Position numbers and translations under genes: made by a program. Shown piece by piece: positions 1 to 9,035 of a stretch of 64,000 nt of DNA (its first letter is position 1; every line of letters starts with the position of its first letter). The notes under the pieces are model-generated. The model saw only the letters and a list, made by a program, of their open reading frames with translations. It was not told where the DNA came from and searched no databases. Source of the stretch: Novipirellula aureliae (lineage in GTDB: Bacteria > Planctomycetota > Planctomycetia > Pirellulales > Pirellulaceae); NCBI RefSeq assembly GCF_007860185.1, contig NZ_SJPY01000004.1:1-64000 (forward strand), written 5' to 3'.

Positions 1-160
1 TGAGGTTCGCCAGGGATTTTGTCCAACCGAGTTTTTGATCGAGCTGATAGAAGGCGATCAGTCCGCCATCGGAGGATAGATTCTCCTCGACTTGCTCAAA
101 TTCGATCGGTTTATTGTCCCAAAAGCCCAAGACAAATTGCTGCGCAGACTGTAAACTCAT
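1..160 (-). CDS. IS1380 family transposase, N-terminal 53 residues (partial)
   Basis: Reading leftward from an ATG at 160, the frame is open to the window edge and gives 53 residues beginning MSLQSAQQFVLGFWDNKPIE. The segment LSSDGGLIAFYQLDQKLG followed by a W-T-K-S-L-A run matches the (S/T)SDGG-x-L-x-x-R-x-x-D-x-x-L-G-hydrophobic pattern that opens IS1380/DDE group 1 transposases. The catalytic DDE residues would lie further left, outside the window, so it cannot be told whether the gene is intact. A purine-rich AAGGAAGA stretch (on the minus strand) lies about 6-13 bases before the ATG and supports the start. Confidence 0.75.
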   Translation of the reverse strand, partial: MSLQSAQQFVLGFWDNKPIEFEQVEENLSSDGGLIAFYQLDQKLGWTKSLANL

Positions 161-254
161 GAAGGGTCTTCCTTGTTTGTCGAAAGTGCTTTGTTGTTAA
201 ACACTTAGATGCAAGAAAGGCCCTTTTTGTTTGGTGTCTCGTGAATAATCCGGG
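1..254 (-). mobile_element. IS1380-type insertion sequence, right end only
   Basis: The left edge of the window cuts through an insertion sequence read on the minus strand. It holds the 5' part of a transposase gene (1-160), a short leader, and at 240-254 the sequence CGTGAATAATCCGGG. Read from the outside this end is CCCGGATTATTCACG, which starts with CC and resembles the CCTAGATT-type ends known for IS1380 elements such as ISEcp1. The four bases just outside are CTAG (255-258). The other end and the matching target duplication lie outside the window. The boundary at 254 is inferred from the similarity of this end to both ends of the foldback element at 51332-51588. Confidence 0.7.
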
Positions 255-381
255 CTAGCAACTGAATCATGGATGGTACGCAACGACCATTATGAGAAAC
301 TAGCTCAATACGACTAGCATCTGTAATGTGGATGGAACCAGACACTGCACACCCCCAGCTCGCGGCTGAGTTCGCACGAAA

Positions 382-2391
382 TTATAGCCCAACCATTTCA
401 AGAAGCCGCAGTGCGTTGGTGGTGGGCGAAACACCTTGCTGCATTCGATAGTCGAAGGTCATCGTGTCGTTGCCTTCCTTATCTTTTAGAATCGTTTCTC
501 GGAAATGGACGGTATGGGCGATCGAATTGAGTTCCGGCTCATCGGCCAATTCCAAGTCGTGAGTGCTGATCGCGCCGATCGCCTTTAGGTTGATTAAATG
601 ACGCAGAACCTGTACGACGGCTATTTGTCGTTCTCGGCTGTTGGTTCCTTGTAAAATCTCATCGAGTAAAAACAGTAAGACTCGATCTTGTTTTTCGGAC
701 AACCTGCGAGCGTGTTCGACGACTTGCTTTAGTCGATGCAGTTCCGCCATGTAAAAGGAAACGCCCTGACTCAGATTGTCGCTAACCCGGATACTGGTGG
801 CCAACTCCATCGATGGCAAAGCAAACGCGGACGCACAAACCGGTGCACCGGTGCCAGCCAAGGCTACGTTCAAGCCAATGCTTCTAAGCATCGTGCTTTT
901 GCCCGACATGTTACTGCCGGTGACCAGCAATAACGTTCCCGATGGCCCCACTGAAACGTCATTGGTAACCCGGTTGGAATCGCCTAGAAGCGGATGCCCC
1001 AACGCGCTAGCTTCTAGCACCGAGCCAGACGGCAAATTCTGTTTAGGATTCGCTTTCCAACTTGGCACTGCCCAATTCGGGTACTCATCGCGCAAAGCGG
1101 CAATCGACATCAACGATTCAAATTCACCGAGGGCTTCGAACCAATCATGGACCACATCACGATACTGAGCTTGCCAACTTTCGAGCTTACGTAAAACCCT
1201 GACGTCCCAAAGAGCAAACGCTTGCAGCGGCAGGTACAACAGGAACGTTGCAGCAGATTGGCGAAGTGCTCCTGCCGATGCAACCTTCTGCAGTGACTGC
1301 ATCCCCTTGACCGCGGCTCGGTCATTGGTCAACAACGTTTCACGAAGCTGGCTCAGTCGCGAATCAGCGCGCGGAATGTCGGTTGCGAGGCCTTCCTTGT
1401 GAGGTTGAACGGTGTCTTTTTCAAGCGGCTTTTCTTCTGGCAACCAAGCGGCCGAATGAAACAATTCGACGTATTCGGCAACGGCACCTCGGCTCGACAT
1501 TGCGACTGAAAAGATCGCATGAGCAGGACCGAGCACCACGGCGGTCAACAGGACATTGACGACGCCCAGTCCCACGATACCGAACAAACCGATCTTGACG
1601 AAATCAACGGATAGAAGCTGTAAAGCACCGCCCATGATTGCCAAGACAAAGAGAACCGCGAGGACGACGGATAGGTTGGCCCAAATGGATAGCCAGTTGC
1701 GTTTTTCGAGCCAGGCTTCGCCTATCGCCCACTCGGTAAAGCGATCGGGGGAACCACTGCTTTCGGCCACTTTGCGAGACAGCTTGTAAAACCGCAGTCG
1801 TTCGTCACGCAGTGGAGCTAACGCCTCGATTGCTTCGCGGCGGCGTATCGCTTGCTCAGCAATCGCGGGCTGAGTCAACCAGGATGCTAGCGTCCGGATG
1901 CCGGGCGTGGTTGCCGTCATCGACAACAGATGAAACAACGAGGCTCGGCCGAGAAGATCCAAGTCGCTGGCGACATCGCGTTGGTCGGCCGACAGATCAA
2001 GCTCGGCCAATTTTCGCTCCATTTTGTCAGTCGACAAGCGATCCCAATCTCGTTCGATCCGTGCGATCAAACGTCGAAGTACCGATCGCTCGTTACGAAG
2101 GGACTCGATCCTTTCACGCACAGGTTCGTTCAGGACGACCGCGATGAGGAAACCGATGACCATTAGCCAACCAATGGGCCAAACCGGTGGCATCCCCCCG
2201 ATATCCGTGCCGAGCACCAAGAACACGATTGCTAGCAGAAACAAGACCACTCGCGCCGAACCAAATTGGCGATCACGCGATTTTAATTGAGCACGCTCCG
2301 ACTCTAAGCGATGGAGATCTTGGCGATATCGATGCAGAGCTTCGCTGGCGTCACCGACATCCGTTTTGGGTGTTGCGTTGGAGGCGTTCAA
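382..2391 (-). CDS. Membrane-anchored MutS-family ATPase
   Basis: The 669-residue product has a MutS-type ATPase domain in its last 220 residues: Walker A TGSNMSGKSTMLR near residue 490, Walker B LLFLLDEILQGTNSRER near 575, then the switch motif STHD. Two pairs of hydrophobic segments (about residues 46-90 and 235-290) suggest four membrane passes, and the long middle part is helical like a MutS core. It lacks the N-terminal mismatch-recognition domain of classic MutS, so a role in ordinary mismatch repair is not supported; the substrate is unknown. The start is a TTG that overlaps the TGA stop of the upstream gene (TTGA), which points to translational coupling with the membrane protein gene. 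Confidence 0.8.
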   Translation of the reverse strand: MNASNATPKTDVGDASEALHRYRQDLHRLESERAQLKSRDRQFGSARVVLFLLAIVFLVLGTDIGGMPPVWPIGWLMVIGFLIAVVLNEPVRERIESLRNERSVLRRLIARIERDWDRLSTDKMERKLAELDLSADQRDVASDLDLLGRASLFHLLSMTATTPGIRTLASWLTQPAIAEQAIRRREAIEALAPLRDERLRFYKLSRKVAESSGSPDRFTEWAIGEAWLEKRNWLSIWANLSVVLAVLFVLAIMGGALQLLSVDFVKIGLFGIVGLGVVNVLLTAVVLGPAHAIFSVAMSSRGAVAEYVELFHSAAWLPEEKPLEKDTVQPHKEGLATDIPRADSRLSQLRETLLTNDRAAVKGMQSLQKVASAGALRQSAATFLLYLPLQAFALWDVRVLRKLESWQAQYRDVVHDWFEALGEFESLMSIAALRDEYPNWAVPSWKANPKQNLPSGSVLEASALGHPLLGDSNRVTNDVSVGPSGTLLLVTGSNMSGKSTMLRSIGLNVALAGTGAPVCASAFALPSMELATSIRVSDNLSQGVSFYMAELHRLKQVVEHARRLSEKQDRVLLFLLDEILQGTNSRERQIAVVQVLRHLINLKAIGAISTHDLELADEPELNSIAHTVHFRETILKDKEGNDTMTFDYRMQQGVSPTTNALRLLEMVGL

Positions 2392-4031
2392 GTGAGATCA
2401 CTTTCACTTAGGGAAATGGGTGTAACTTGAGTCGATAGCGAGACACCATCGCGAACGGACGCGCTGCGGCCTTGCCTTCCGTGCGAACGGTCGGAAACGA
2501 CTTTGGTAGCAATTCGATCTTGTAAGTTCGGACGAAAGATCGTTAACAGAAACAAAGGTAAAAACCAAGCGATGTAAAGACCGCCGCCATAACCGTGCCA
2601 AAACTGGGTCGCGACCATCACCGCTGCGGAACAGCCGATCAAAGTACCGAGGTTCTTTTGTGCGGGCCATGCGGCCAAGAACGAACACAGGATGACAAAG
2701 GCAACGATTAGCGGCAAACGCCATATCGGATCCCAGCCCAATCCCCAAATGCCGCCCAAGTTCGCTGCTTCTCGCTCCGGCAAGAACAGACCGAACATCG
2801 ATTGCAAATGAGTGAGCAATGATTCGGCACCGGCAAACGATAGCAGTAGCATCAAAAGTGCCAACATCGCACTGACAGCGATCAAAAAACGCCAAGCTCC
2901 ACGCTTCCAATAGAAGCTAAACCAGAGCGGCAGAAGGAATAGCGGATAGTAAACCAATCCCGACGCTAATCCCAAGAACGTCCCCGAAACCAAAGGTTTT
3001 CGGTAAAACAAAATTGCCCAAAGCAACAAAGCAGCGGGCAGCGCATGATCGACCCGTCCGGTCATTTGTGCGGTGTAAGGAAGCATTAAATACAGCGTCG
3101 CACAGCCGACCCCAGCCGGCATGTTGCTAAAGTGCCAATTTCCGATCAGAACGATACCTGTCACGATCGCAGCATGTGCAAGGATCGCCAATACTTTGGC
3201 GAGCGTTGCTAAACGGGCTTGGGCAGGTGTCAAAATGGCTTCTTCGGTCGGGGCACCCGCCGCCAATGCATCGGTGACAGGACGTGTCGGAATCGCTGGC
3301 AACATGTTCATCAGTGCATAGCCAGGCCCTAGTTTCGGTCCTTGCTCAATTTGGATCCTAGGTGTACTTGCAACCACATTTGCCATCATAAAGATGAACA
3401 ACCAAATGCCGATGAACGTTAATCCACCGTTTGTTAGATTTGGATCCAATTGCGGACGACGAACCATCAATGGATCAAGCAGTAGCCGGACCAGAAGCAA
3501 GAATTCAATTGCGAACAAATAGATGAACCCGAACCGCCGAATCGATACGGGGTCGACATCCTTTTTCGTGGACGTGGTGTCTTCCGCATCGTTCGCTTCG
3601 GCACTTGAGTCCGACAGCAAGGCATCGTTGTCGGTTGGAGATTCGGCCAAGGAGTCTCCGAGTGTTGACTGAACCAACATCGAAACAAAGGTTTGCCTCG
3701 GTTCCTTAACGCGGTTTACCGACTCGGAAATTGCCGATTGCTGGACGTTGAGCAAGTCTTCACTCGAACGATTCTTTCCCGTTACTTTATTCGGCGGCGA
3801 ATCATCCATCCGCCCGGTAATGACTTCCGATTCGATTTCCAAGATTTGCCGTCGCCAACCTTCGTGTACCATCAACAAGCCGGGGCCAAGCAAGATCAGC
3901 AAGACGATGTCAAGGTTTCGAATACTCCAGAAGCGATGAAAGACGAAGAACAGTCCAATCGTTAAAAACGAGGAGAGGTAGACCCAGGTGGTGGGATCAG
4001 GACGTCTATAATAGAGCAGGATTTCGCTCAT
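2388..4031 (-). CDS. Polytopic membrane protein of unknown function
   Basis: About 547 residues from the ATG at 4031; a TTG nine bases upstream is possible. There are two hydrophobic segments at the N-terminus, a polar acidic region at about residues 70-160 rich in S, D and E, and then eight or more predicted membrane helices. The segment TGRVDHALPAALLLWAILF followed by a stretch of positive and aromatic residues recalls multi-pass glycosyltransferase-like membrane proteins, but I see no clear catalytic motif and do not assign an activity. The gene overlaps the MutS-like gene downstream by four bases, so the two are probably one transcription unit and may act together at the inner membrane. 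Confidence 0.65.
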   Translation of the reverse strand: MSEILLYYRRPDPTTWVYLSSFLTIGLFFVFHRFWSIRNLDIVLLILLGPGLLMVHEGWRRQILEIESEVITGRMDDSPPNKVTGKNRSSEDLLNVQQSAISESVNRVKEPRQTFVSMLVQSTLGDSLAESPTDNDALLSDSSAEANDAEDTTSTKKDVDPVSIRRFGFIYLFAIEFLLLVRLLLDPLMVRRPQLDPNLTNGGLTFIGIWLFIFMMANVVASTPRIQIEQGPKLGPGYALMNMLPAIPTRPVTDALAAGAPTEEAILTPAQARLATLAKVLAILAHAAIVTGIVLIGNWHFSNMPAGVGCATLYLMLPYTAQMTGRVDHALPAALLLWAILFYRKPLVSGTFLGLASGLVYYPLFLLPLWFSFYWKRGAWRFLIAVSAMLALLMLLLSFAGAESLLTHLQSMFGLFLPEREAANLGGIWGLGWDPIWRLPLIVAFVILCSFLAAWPAQKNLGTLIGCSAAVMVATQFWHGYGGGLYIAWFLPLFLLTIFRPNLQDRIATKVVSDRSHGRQGRSASVRDGVSLSTQVTPISLSESDLT

Positions 4032-4089
4032 TACCTTCAAAGCAACGTTCGTTGCCGCTCGCTTTCCACGTCAGGAAATAAGAAAAAAA

Positions 4090-4223
4090 CGTAGCCTAGG
4101 CTTCTAGCCTGGGACCAATACAAAACAAACCGTAGCCTAGGCTTCCAGCCTGGGATCAGTACAAAAACAAACCGTAACCTAGGCTTCCAGCCTGGGATCA
4201 GTACACAACAAACCGTAACCTAG
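4090..4223. repeat. Tandem repeat, 41-42 bp unit, three copies plus a truncated fourth
   Basis: Units begin at 4090, 4131, 4173 and 4214 with CGTAGCCTAGG or CGTAACCTAGG, continue with CTTCYAGCCTGGGAYCARTAC, and end in an A-rich CAAAACAAAC spacer. Each unit contains a small inverted repeat (CCTAGGCT / AGCCTGGG). The fourth copy stops after CGTAACCTAG, exactly where the dispersed GTGCTTTGTCAC element begins. Confidence 0.85.
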
Positions 4224-4349
4224 TGCTTTGTCACAATTAGGGATTAGGCAAGGGTCGCTCGTGGCGGTGGCTTTCCACCGCAGTTTACTGGGGCAAGATG
4301 CCGCAGCGACTCTTTTGCCAAGCCTAAAATCAAGCGGCGACAAAGCACC
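4222..4349 (+). repeat. Dispersed GTGCTTTGTCAC element, copy 1
   Basis: A 128-bp element with imperfect inverted ends: AGTGCTTTGTCAC on the left and GGCGACAAAGCACC on the right. The interior holds GTGGCGGTGGCTTTCCACC, then TGGGGCAAGATGCC, then ACTCTTTTGCCAAGCCTA, in the same order as in the other copies at 20751, 22212, 28384 (reverse) and, in part, 58093. It sits between two minus-strand genes and interrupts the tandem array to its left. Confidence 0.75.
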
Positions 4350-4402
4350 AAGCTACAATTTATAGGATACGGTTAATTTTGCTTGATGAAAAGCACGACG
4401 AT

Positions 4403-5305
4403 TTATCGGGCGATTGCCAAAACGGCGACGCCGCAGAGGATCGCGACGATGCAGACTAGTTTTGGCCGAAAATTCGCTTCTTTGAGTGCTTGAATACCGA
4501 ACAAAAAGGAAACCACCACGCTGCAACGCCGAACGACGGAGACAATCGACACCAATGCGTCAGGGTCGGCCAAAGCGGTGAAGTAGACCATGTCGGCGGC
4601 CAACAATAGCGGGCTAATGGCAAATATGGCCGAGCGCCATTGAAATACCGGTTTTTCTCTCTTTGTCAAACGCCACCAAATCGCCATCGGCAGCGTGACC
4701 GGCACCAAATAGATCGAAAACCACGCTTGGACGGTCGTCGGCGATAATTCGATCGATTGCAATAAGTATTTGTCATAGATTGAACTCAGTGCGCCTAGAA
4801 TCGTGGCGCCGATCATCATTGCAACGCCACGATCACGTCGAAACGAAACTCCTTCGCGAAGTCCAACCGCGGAAAACAACCAAAAGGCAACGAAAACAAT
4901 GACAATCCCAATCCACTGAACCGCATTCGGACGCTCTCCTAGGAAAAGCGACGCAATCGCGATCGTCCAAACGGGACTCGTAGAACGGATCGGTGAAGCG
5001 ATCGAAATCGGCAACCGCTTGAGTGCAAAAAATGCCAACGTCCACGAAGTACCAACGAGCATTCCTTTTACCATCAGCAGCCCGTGTTCGGCCCAAGTCA
5101 ACGTGTCGACACGAAGTAGTCGATGCGGTAGGGTCTCGGGCGAAGCTGCAGACCAAACGACAAACGGAAGCCATAGACTAGCACCGACCGTCACGCTAAC
5201 CAGCAATACGATCGGCACCGCGTTTTGTCGGACGGCTACTTTTTTGGCAACGTCGTAGAAACCGAGAAGCAGTGCCGAGATTGCCGAGAGCTCAATCCAA
5301 GTCAT
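4403..5305 (-). CDS. EamA/DMT family transporter
   Basis: About 300 residues with ten hydrophobic segments in two similar halves, the layout of the drug/metabolite transporter superfamily. The first half contains SPIRSTSPVWTIAIASLFLG followed by E-R-P, a typical EamA signature at the end of helix 4, and the second half ends in a stretch rich in V, A, I and L. The ATG at 5305 is chosen; a TTG at 5320 would add five residues. Either start overlaps the end of the alpha/beta hydrolase gene, so the two are probably co-transcribed. The substrate cannot be told from sequence. Confidence 0.8.
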   Translation of the reverse strand: MTWIELSAISALLLGFYDVAKKVAVRQNAVPIVLLVSVTVGASLWLPFVVWSAASPETLPHRLLRVDTLTWAEHGLLMVKGMLVGTSWTLAFFALKRLPISIASPIRSTSPVWTIAIASLFLGERPNAVQWIGIVIVFVAFWLFSAVGLREGVSFRRDRGVAMMIGATILGALSSIYDKYLLQSIELSPTTVQAWFSIYLVPVTLPMAIWWRLTKREKPVFQWRSAIFAISPLLLAADMVYFTALADPDALVSIVSVVRRCSVVVSFLFGIQALKEANFRPKLVCIVAILCGVAVLAIAR

Positions 5306-6170
5306 GCGTTCGATGCACAAAGGCGGCAGTGGTAGCGATCACGAAATCTAAGTCCTTGCGGTCCGTTGTCAATAAGTGATCGGCACCGGGCAACACCATC
5401 AAGCTACAGATTGCTCGGTCATCGGTTTCGACTCGTTCTTCAGGTGCTTGATTGATCAGCCCCATGATTCTCAGCGAATGGTCGAAACCAACGATATCGT
5501 CTGATGGGGAGTGAAACAAGAGTGTCGGCACTGCGATCCGAGAGATATCGCTAGCCAGGTCATATTGGCGATAATCGTCGAGCATTTGTCTTCGGATCGT
5601 CCAGCTTTGGCCACCGATCGTGACATCGCCAACCCCGACTCGCTCAATTGCACGGTTCATGCGATCGAGTCGATCCGCCATATGCCACGTGTCACTAGGG
5701 GAGGCAAGTGAAACGAGGCTAGCGAGGCTGCGGTGAGTTTGTAAGTCAAACGCGGCGGTTTCATCTTCATTGGAGGGTGCCGAGCCTGCGATCGCCATCG
5801 ACGCCGCGCCACCAAGACTATGTCCGAAGAGCGTCGTCACCGCACCAAGCTCATTCGACGCAAAGCGGATGGCCGATCTCAAGTCTGACAAATTGGTGCG
5901 GAAATTGGTTTGGGAAAAATCACCTCGACTGCCACCCAGTCCGGTCATGTCGTACCGCAGGACCGCAACACCACGCTCGGATAGACCTCGTGATATTTGA
6001 ACGATCGCCTTCAAGTCCTTGCTGCAGGTGAAGCAGTGGCTGAGGATCACGACCGGCACTGCGTCGGACGTATCGGGTCGATCGATAATTCCAGCCAGGT
6101 CCTCTCCTGTACCACCAGGAAATTTGACGCGGTAAGAACGGCGATTCCAATAGAGTAATTTTGATGTCAA
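5292..6170 (-). CDS. Alpha/beta hydrolase (type often fused to OsmC)
   Basis: The 292-residue protein has the serine-hydrolase nucleophile elbow GHSLGG near residue 117, an oxyanion-side HCFTCSKDL motif near residue 47, the RYDMTGLGGSRGDF stretch, and a late aspartate (SPSDDIVGF) and histidine (PGADHLL) that can complete the triad. HCFTCSKD and the F-D/M-TGLGGS-x-GDF motif are typical of the hydrolase half of bifunctional hydrolase/OsmC proteins; here the OsmC domain is absent and the protein ends after the hydrolase fold. The start is a TTG (6170). The gene lies 30 bases after floA on the same strand and overlaps the EamA gene downstream. Substrate unknown. Confidence 0.85.
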   Translation of the reverse strand: MTSKLLYWNRRSYRVKFPGGTGEDLAGIIDRPDTSDAVPVVILSHCFTCSKDLKAIVQISRGLSERGVAVLRYDMTGLGGSRGDFSQTNFRTNLSDLRSAIRFASNELGAVTTLFGHSLGGAASMAIAGSAPSNEDETAAFDLQTHRSLASLVSLASPSDTWHMADRLDRMNRAIERVGVGDVTIGGQSWTIRRQMLDDYRQYDLASDISRIAVPTLLFHSPSDDIVGFDHSLRIMGLINQAPEERVETDDRAICSLMVLPGADHLLTTDRKDLDFVIATTAAFVHRTHDLD

Positions 6171-6200
6171 CGGCGATCGATGTTTCTCGTTACTCAGTAT

Positions 6201-7220
6201 CTAGTGACTCGGGGCGGTAATCCGCCCTGCTCGGAATGCTTCGGCCATCGCCATCGGCACCTTCGCTTCGGCTAACACAAGCTGCGAGCGATTGTCGGCA
6301 ACCTTGGCTTTCATTTGCTGCTCTTCGGCAATCGCCTCGGCTCGTCGGCGTTCCGCTTTTGCACGAGCAACACGAGTATCCGCTTCGGCCTGATCGCTTT
6401 GCAAGCGTGCGCCAATATTCTCACCAACATCAATATCCGCGATATCGATCGATACGATTTCAAACGCCGTTTGAGCATCAAGCCCTCGCGACAAAACCAC
6501 TCGAGTGATCATGTCAGGATTTTCCAGCACCTTAAAATGATCCGCTGCCGATCCGATCGAACTAATGATCGCTTCGCCGACTCGCGCGATGACCGTATCC
6601 TCGGTCGCTCCACCAATCAATTGTTCAATGTTCGTTCGCACGGTGACTCGAGCACGCACGCGAAGTTCGATTCCGTTCTTCGTGATCGCGCTTAGCGTGG
6701 TCTTTCCGCTGCGGCCCGGATCGGGACAATCGATGACCTTCGGGTAAACACTTGTTTGCACCGCATCGAGTACATCACGCCCAGCCAAATCGATCGCGGA
6801 GGCTTGGTCAAAGTCGAGCGGAATCTCCGCTCGATGAGCAGCAATGATAGCGTGAATGACGTTCATCACATTGCCACCCGCCAAGTAATGAGCTTCCAAG
6901 CGACGGGTGCTGATCCCGTCCTGGCGGTCGATGTTTAGTCCCGCTTGAGCACACATGACTTTAGCTTGGACGATCACCTGTGGATTGACTTTGGTGAAAT
7001 GCATCCGAATCAAGCTGATCAGCTTGACATCGGCGACCGACATGTAAGCTTGGAACCAAAGTTTACCGTAGCGGACAAAAAAGAACCCCAGAATCGCCAA
7101 CAAGAACAAGACGAGCAGAACCGCCGCCAAGGTCAGCATTTGCCACGGCCCAGCTTGTCCAATCGGCAACTCGGCGATAGTGAATGAAAGGTCGGCAGCA
7201 ATGGCAAAAGCAGCTATCAT
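6201..7220 (-). CDS. floA: Flotillin-like protein FloA
   Basis: The 339-residue product matches the FloA (YqfA, UPF0365) family of SPFH proteins, which scaffold membrane microdomains. A short N-terminal stretch is followed by one membrane segment (about residues 30-52), then the conserved block [37 protein letters not shown] and [20 protein letters not shown], and a C-terminal coiled-coil region rich in A, E, K and R (residues 270-325). Length and motif order are normal for the family. The start is an ATG at 7220. It is followed after 30 bases by the hydrolase gene, and the two may form an operon. Confidence 0.93.
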   Translation of the reverse strand: MIAAFAIAADLSFTIAELPIGQAGPWQMLTLAAVLLVLFLLAILGFFFVRYGKLWFQAYMSVADVKLISLIRMHFTKVNPQVIVQAKVMCAQAGLNIDRQDGISTRRLEAHYLAGGNVMNVIHAIIAAHRAEIPLDFDQASAIDLAGRDVLDAVQTSVYPKVIDCPDPGRSGKTTLSAITKNGIELRVRARVTVRTNIEQLIGGATEDTVIARVGEAIISSIGSAADHFKVLENPDMITRVVLSRGLDAQTAFEIVSIDIADIDVGENIGARLQSDQAEADTRVARAKAERRRAEAIAEEQQMKAKVADNRSQLVLAEAKVPMAMAEAFRAGRITAPSH

Positions 7221-7334
7221 GGTGTCACTGTTTAGTATAGGTACGCAGAACGTAAACTCGGTCTCTCCTACACCCTAGATCATAGGGGTTTTGGCCAACC
7301 TTGCAAATCACCGGTTGCCGAATTACGTTTCAAA

Positions 7335-7380
7335 GCCTCGGCGGGGTTAGCCTCGGCAGGGTTGGCCTCGGCAGGGTTGG
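7335..7380. repeat. Short tandem repeat, 15-bp unit, three copies
   Basis: GCCTCGGCRGGGTTR is repeated at 7335, 7350 and 7365 in the spacer between the YihY-like gene and floA. The remaining 200-bp spacer shows no gene. Confidence 0.85.
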
Positions 7381-7420
7381 CCAAATCCTCTCGTACGTCT
7401 CTTCGGCGGAGAACGGCAAG

Positions 7421-8920
7421 CTACGAAGTGGCGTTGCCCAGTTCGATGGTCGCCAGCGTTTTGTCTCCAGCCGAGTCGCGTTCTGCTTTTTTCAGGTCTG
7501 CCAATGCCTGCCACGCCGGATGATTGTTGGTCGGACGCGATTGGTGCGCAAGTTTCAGGACTTCTTGAATCGTGATTCTTTCCGCTGGACGAGCAAGCGT
7601 TAACGCGTCGTTTTGGCCCACTCCCATCGACACGCGGCGGAGCAGACCCGCTTCGATTAGCTTGTCGCCCATCTCGTGAACGACGCTGCTCGAGAGCCCC
7701 AATTGATCTGCCAATTCTTGAATGTCGATCGATTTGCCTCGCTTGAAAGCATCGGACACCTCGACCATTATTGGCAGCATCCAATCGGGATCCCCCTGCA
7801 GTCGTCCCCGTTCGTTCCAGTTTTGGGTTTGCGGACGCCGACCGCGAAGCGATTGCAATGTATGAGTCAAAATCGACCCAAACAAAAAGATCCACCAAGT
7901 GATGTAGACCCAAAACAGAAATAGAGGAATCAAGCCGAGCGATCCGTACAACGCTGAATAAGGCAATGCACGTAAGACGTAAATTTGAAAGCCAAACTTT
8001 GCGGCTTCCCACAAAACCGCACCGACCAATGCACCAATCGCCGCCGCGCGAACCGATACGTTCGTGTTGGGCATCAATGCGTAAAGCAAAAACAATAACA
8101 CCCAACTGGCGACCACCGACAACAAATGACTCAATAGCACACGCGCATCGGAACCGACACCGATCGACGCAAACCACTCGACCGCTTGCCCCGACATATA
8201 CAAACTGACCGCTAACAAACCACTGCCGAGGGTGATAATCGACCAATGAATGGCAACGCGAAGGTGCAGTGGGCGAGTGGTCGATGCTTCAAAGATCAGA
8301 TTGAAAATCGATTCGGCGGAATCAGCAAGCGCGATGGCGGCATAGATAAACAGCAAAAGGCCAACGACACCAATCGAAGCAAAGTCCAAGGAAGCAACCT
8401 TGGTCGTCGCTTCGTGCAGCGCCCGGCGGATGCCCGCTCGGGCAACAGCTCTTGATTTCGCCTCTTCGGCGGCGCCCTCCGATCGGCTGCTTTCATCTGC
8501 CATGCTTGTTTCCCTCTCATCAAGCATGGGATCGGTTGACGTGAGATCCGATGGCAGGTCACCGTCCATCGGCGTCAAGACAGCACCCTCGATCGCGTCC
8601 TCGCTCTCAGGCGAAGTGTAGACCTGTGGAATCTCAGGAACGCCAAAGAAGGAATAGAGCGAATCTTCGACTTTCTGCTGAACGTCATCCAGTCCGCCGA
8701 CAATCCGAAACATGACGAGACCGAGAACGACCAACGGGATCAGCGAAAAGATCGTTCGGTAGGTCAATTCCGCTGCCATTCCTTCGGCGCGGTGGCGAAT
8801 CAATTGTCGCCAACAGTGGATGGTGATGTCCCAAGCGTAACGCAGTTGATGCTGGCGACGTGATAGCTCCTCACGCGGACGTCGGATGGAGTCCACAATG
8901 TATTGGTAAAGTTTTCGCAT
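7421..8920 (-). CDS. YihY/BrkB family membrane protein with extra C-terminal winged-helix-like domain
   Basis: From the ATG at 8920 the protein has 499 residues (a TTG start at 8968 would add 16). The family signature AAELTYRTIFSLIPLVVLGL is present near residue 50, followed by further helices including ALADSAESIFNLIFEA and LFLFWVYITWWIFLFGSIL. Two parts are unusual for the family: a polar acidic insert of about 100 residues after the first helices (SPESEDAIEG to the RSEGAAEEAKSR stretch), and a C-terminal soluble region (SIDIQELADQLGLSSSVVHE) that reads as a winged-helix DNA-binding-like fold. The same extension occurs in some YihY/RNase BN-like proteins. YihY is not a ribonuclease despite older naming. 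Function unknown. Confidence 0.85.
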   Translation of the reverse strand: MRKLYQYIVDSIRRPREELSRRQHQLRYAWDITIHCWRQLIRHRAEGMAAELTYRTIFSLIPLVVLGLVMFRIVGGLDDVQQKVEDSLYSFFGVPEIPQVYTSPESEDAIEGAVLTPMDGDLPSDLTSTDPMLDERETSMADESSRSEGAAEEAKSRAVARAGIRRALHEATTKVASLDFASIGVVGLLLFIYAAIALADSAESIFNLIFEASTTRPLHLRVAIHWSIITLGSGLLAVSLYMSGQAVEWFASIGVGSDARVLLSHLLSVVASWVLLFLLYALMPNTNVSVRAAAIGALVGAVLWEAAKFGFQIYVLRALPYSALYGSLGLIPLFLFWVYITWWIFLFGSILTHTLQSLRGRRPQTQNWNERGRLQGDPDWMLPIMVEVSDAFKRGKSIDIQELADQLGLSSSVVHEMGDKLIEAGLLRRVSMGVGQNDALTLARPAERITIQEVLKLAHQSRPTNNHPAWQALADLKKAERDSAGDKTLATIELGNATS

Positions 8921-9035
8921 GGCGGTGATTCTAGCAGAACGCCAGCATTCGTTCAGCGTTTTCAACAAAGACCAGAAATAGAAAAACGTGCCGTTCCGAT
9001 TGGGAACGCCACGTTAGTCGAAACGCTGAGTGCGT

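Noticed and set aside
7347-8246. Long minus-strand open frame (299 residues)
   Set aside because: It lies in another frame of the YihY/BrkB gene and has an arginine-, serine- and glycine-rich composition typical of a shadow frame.
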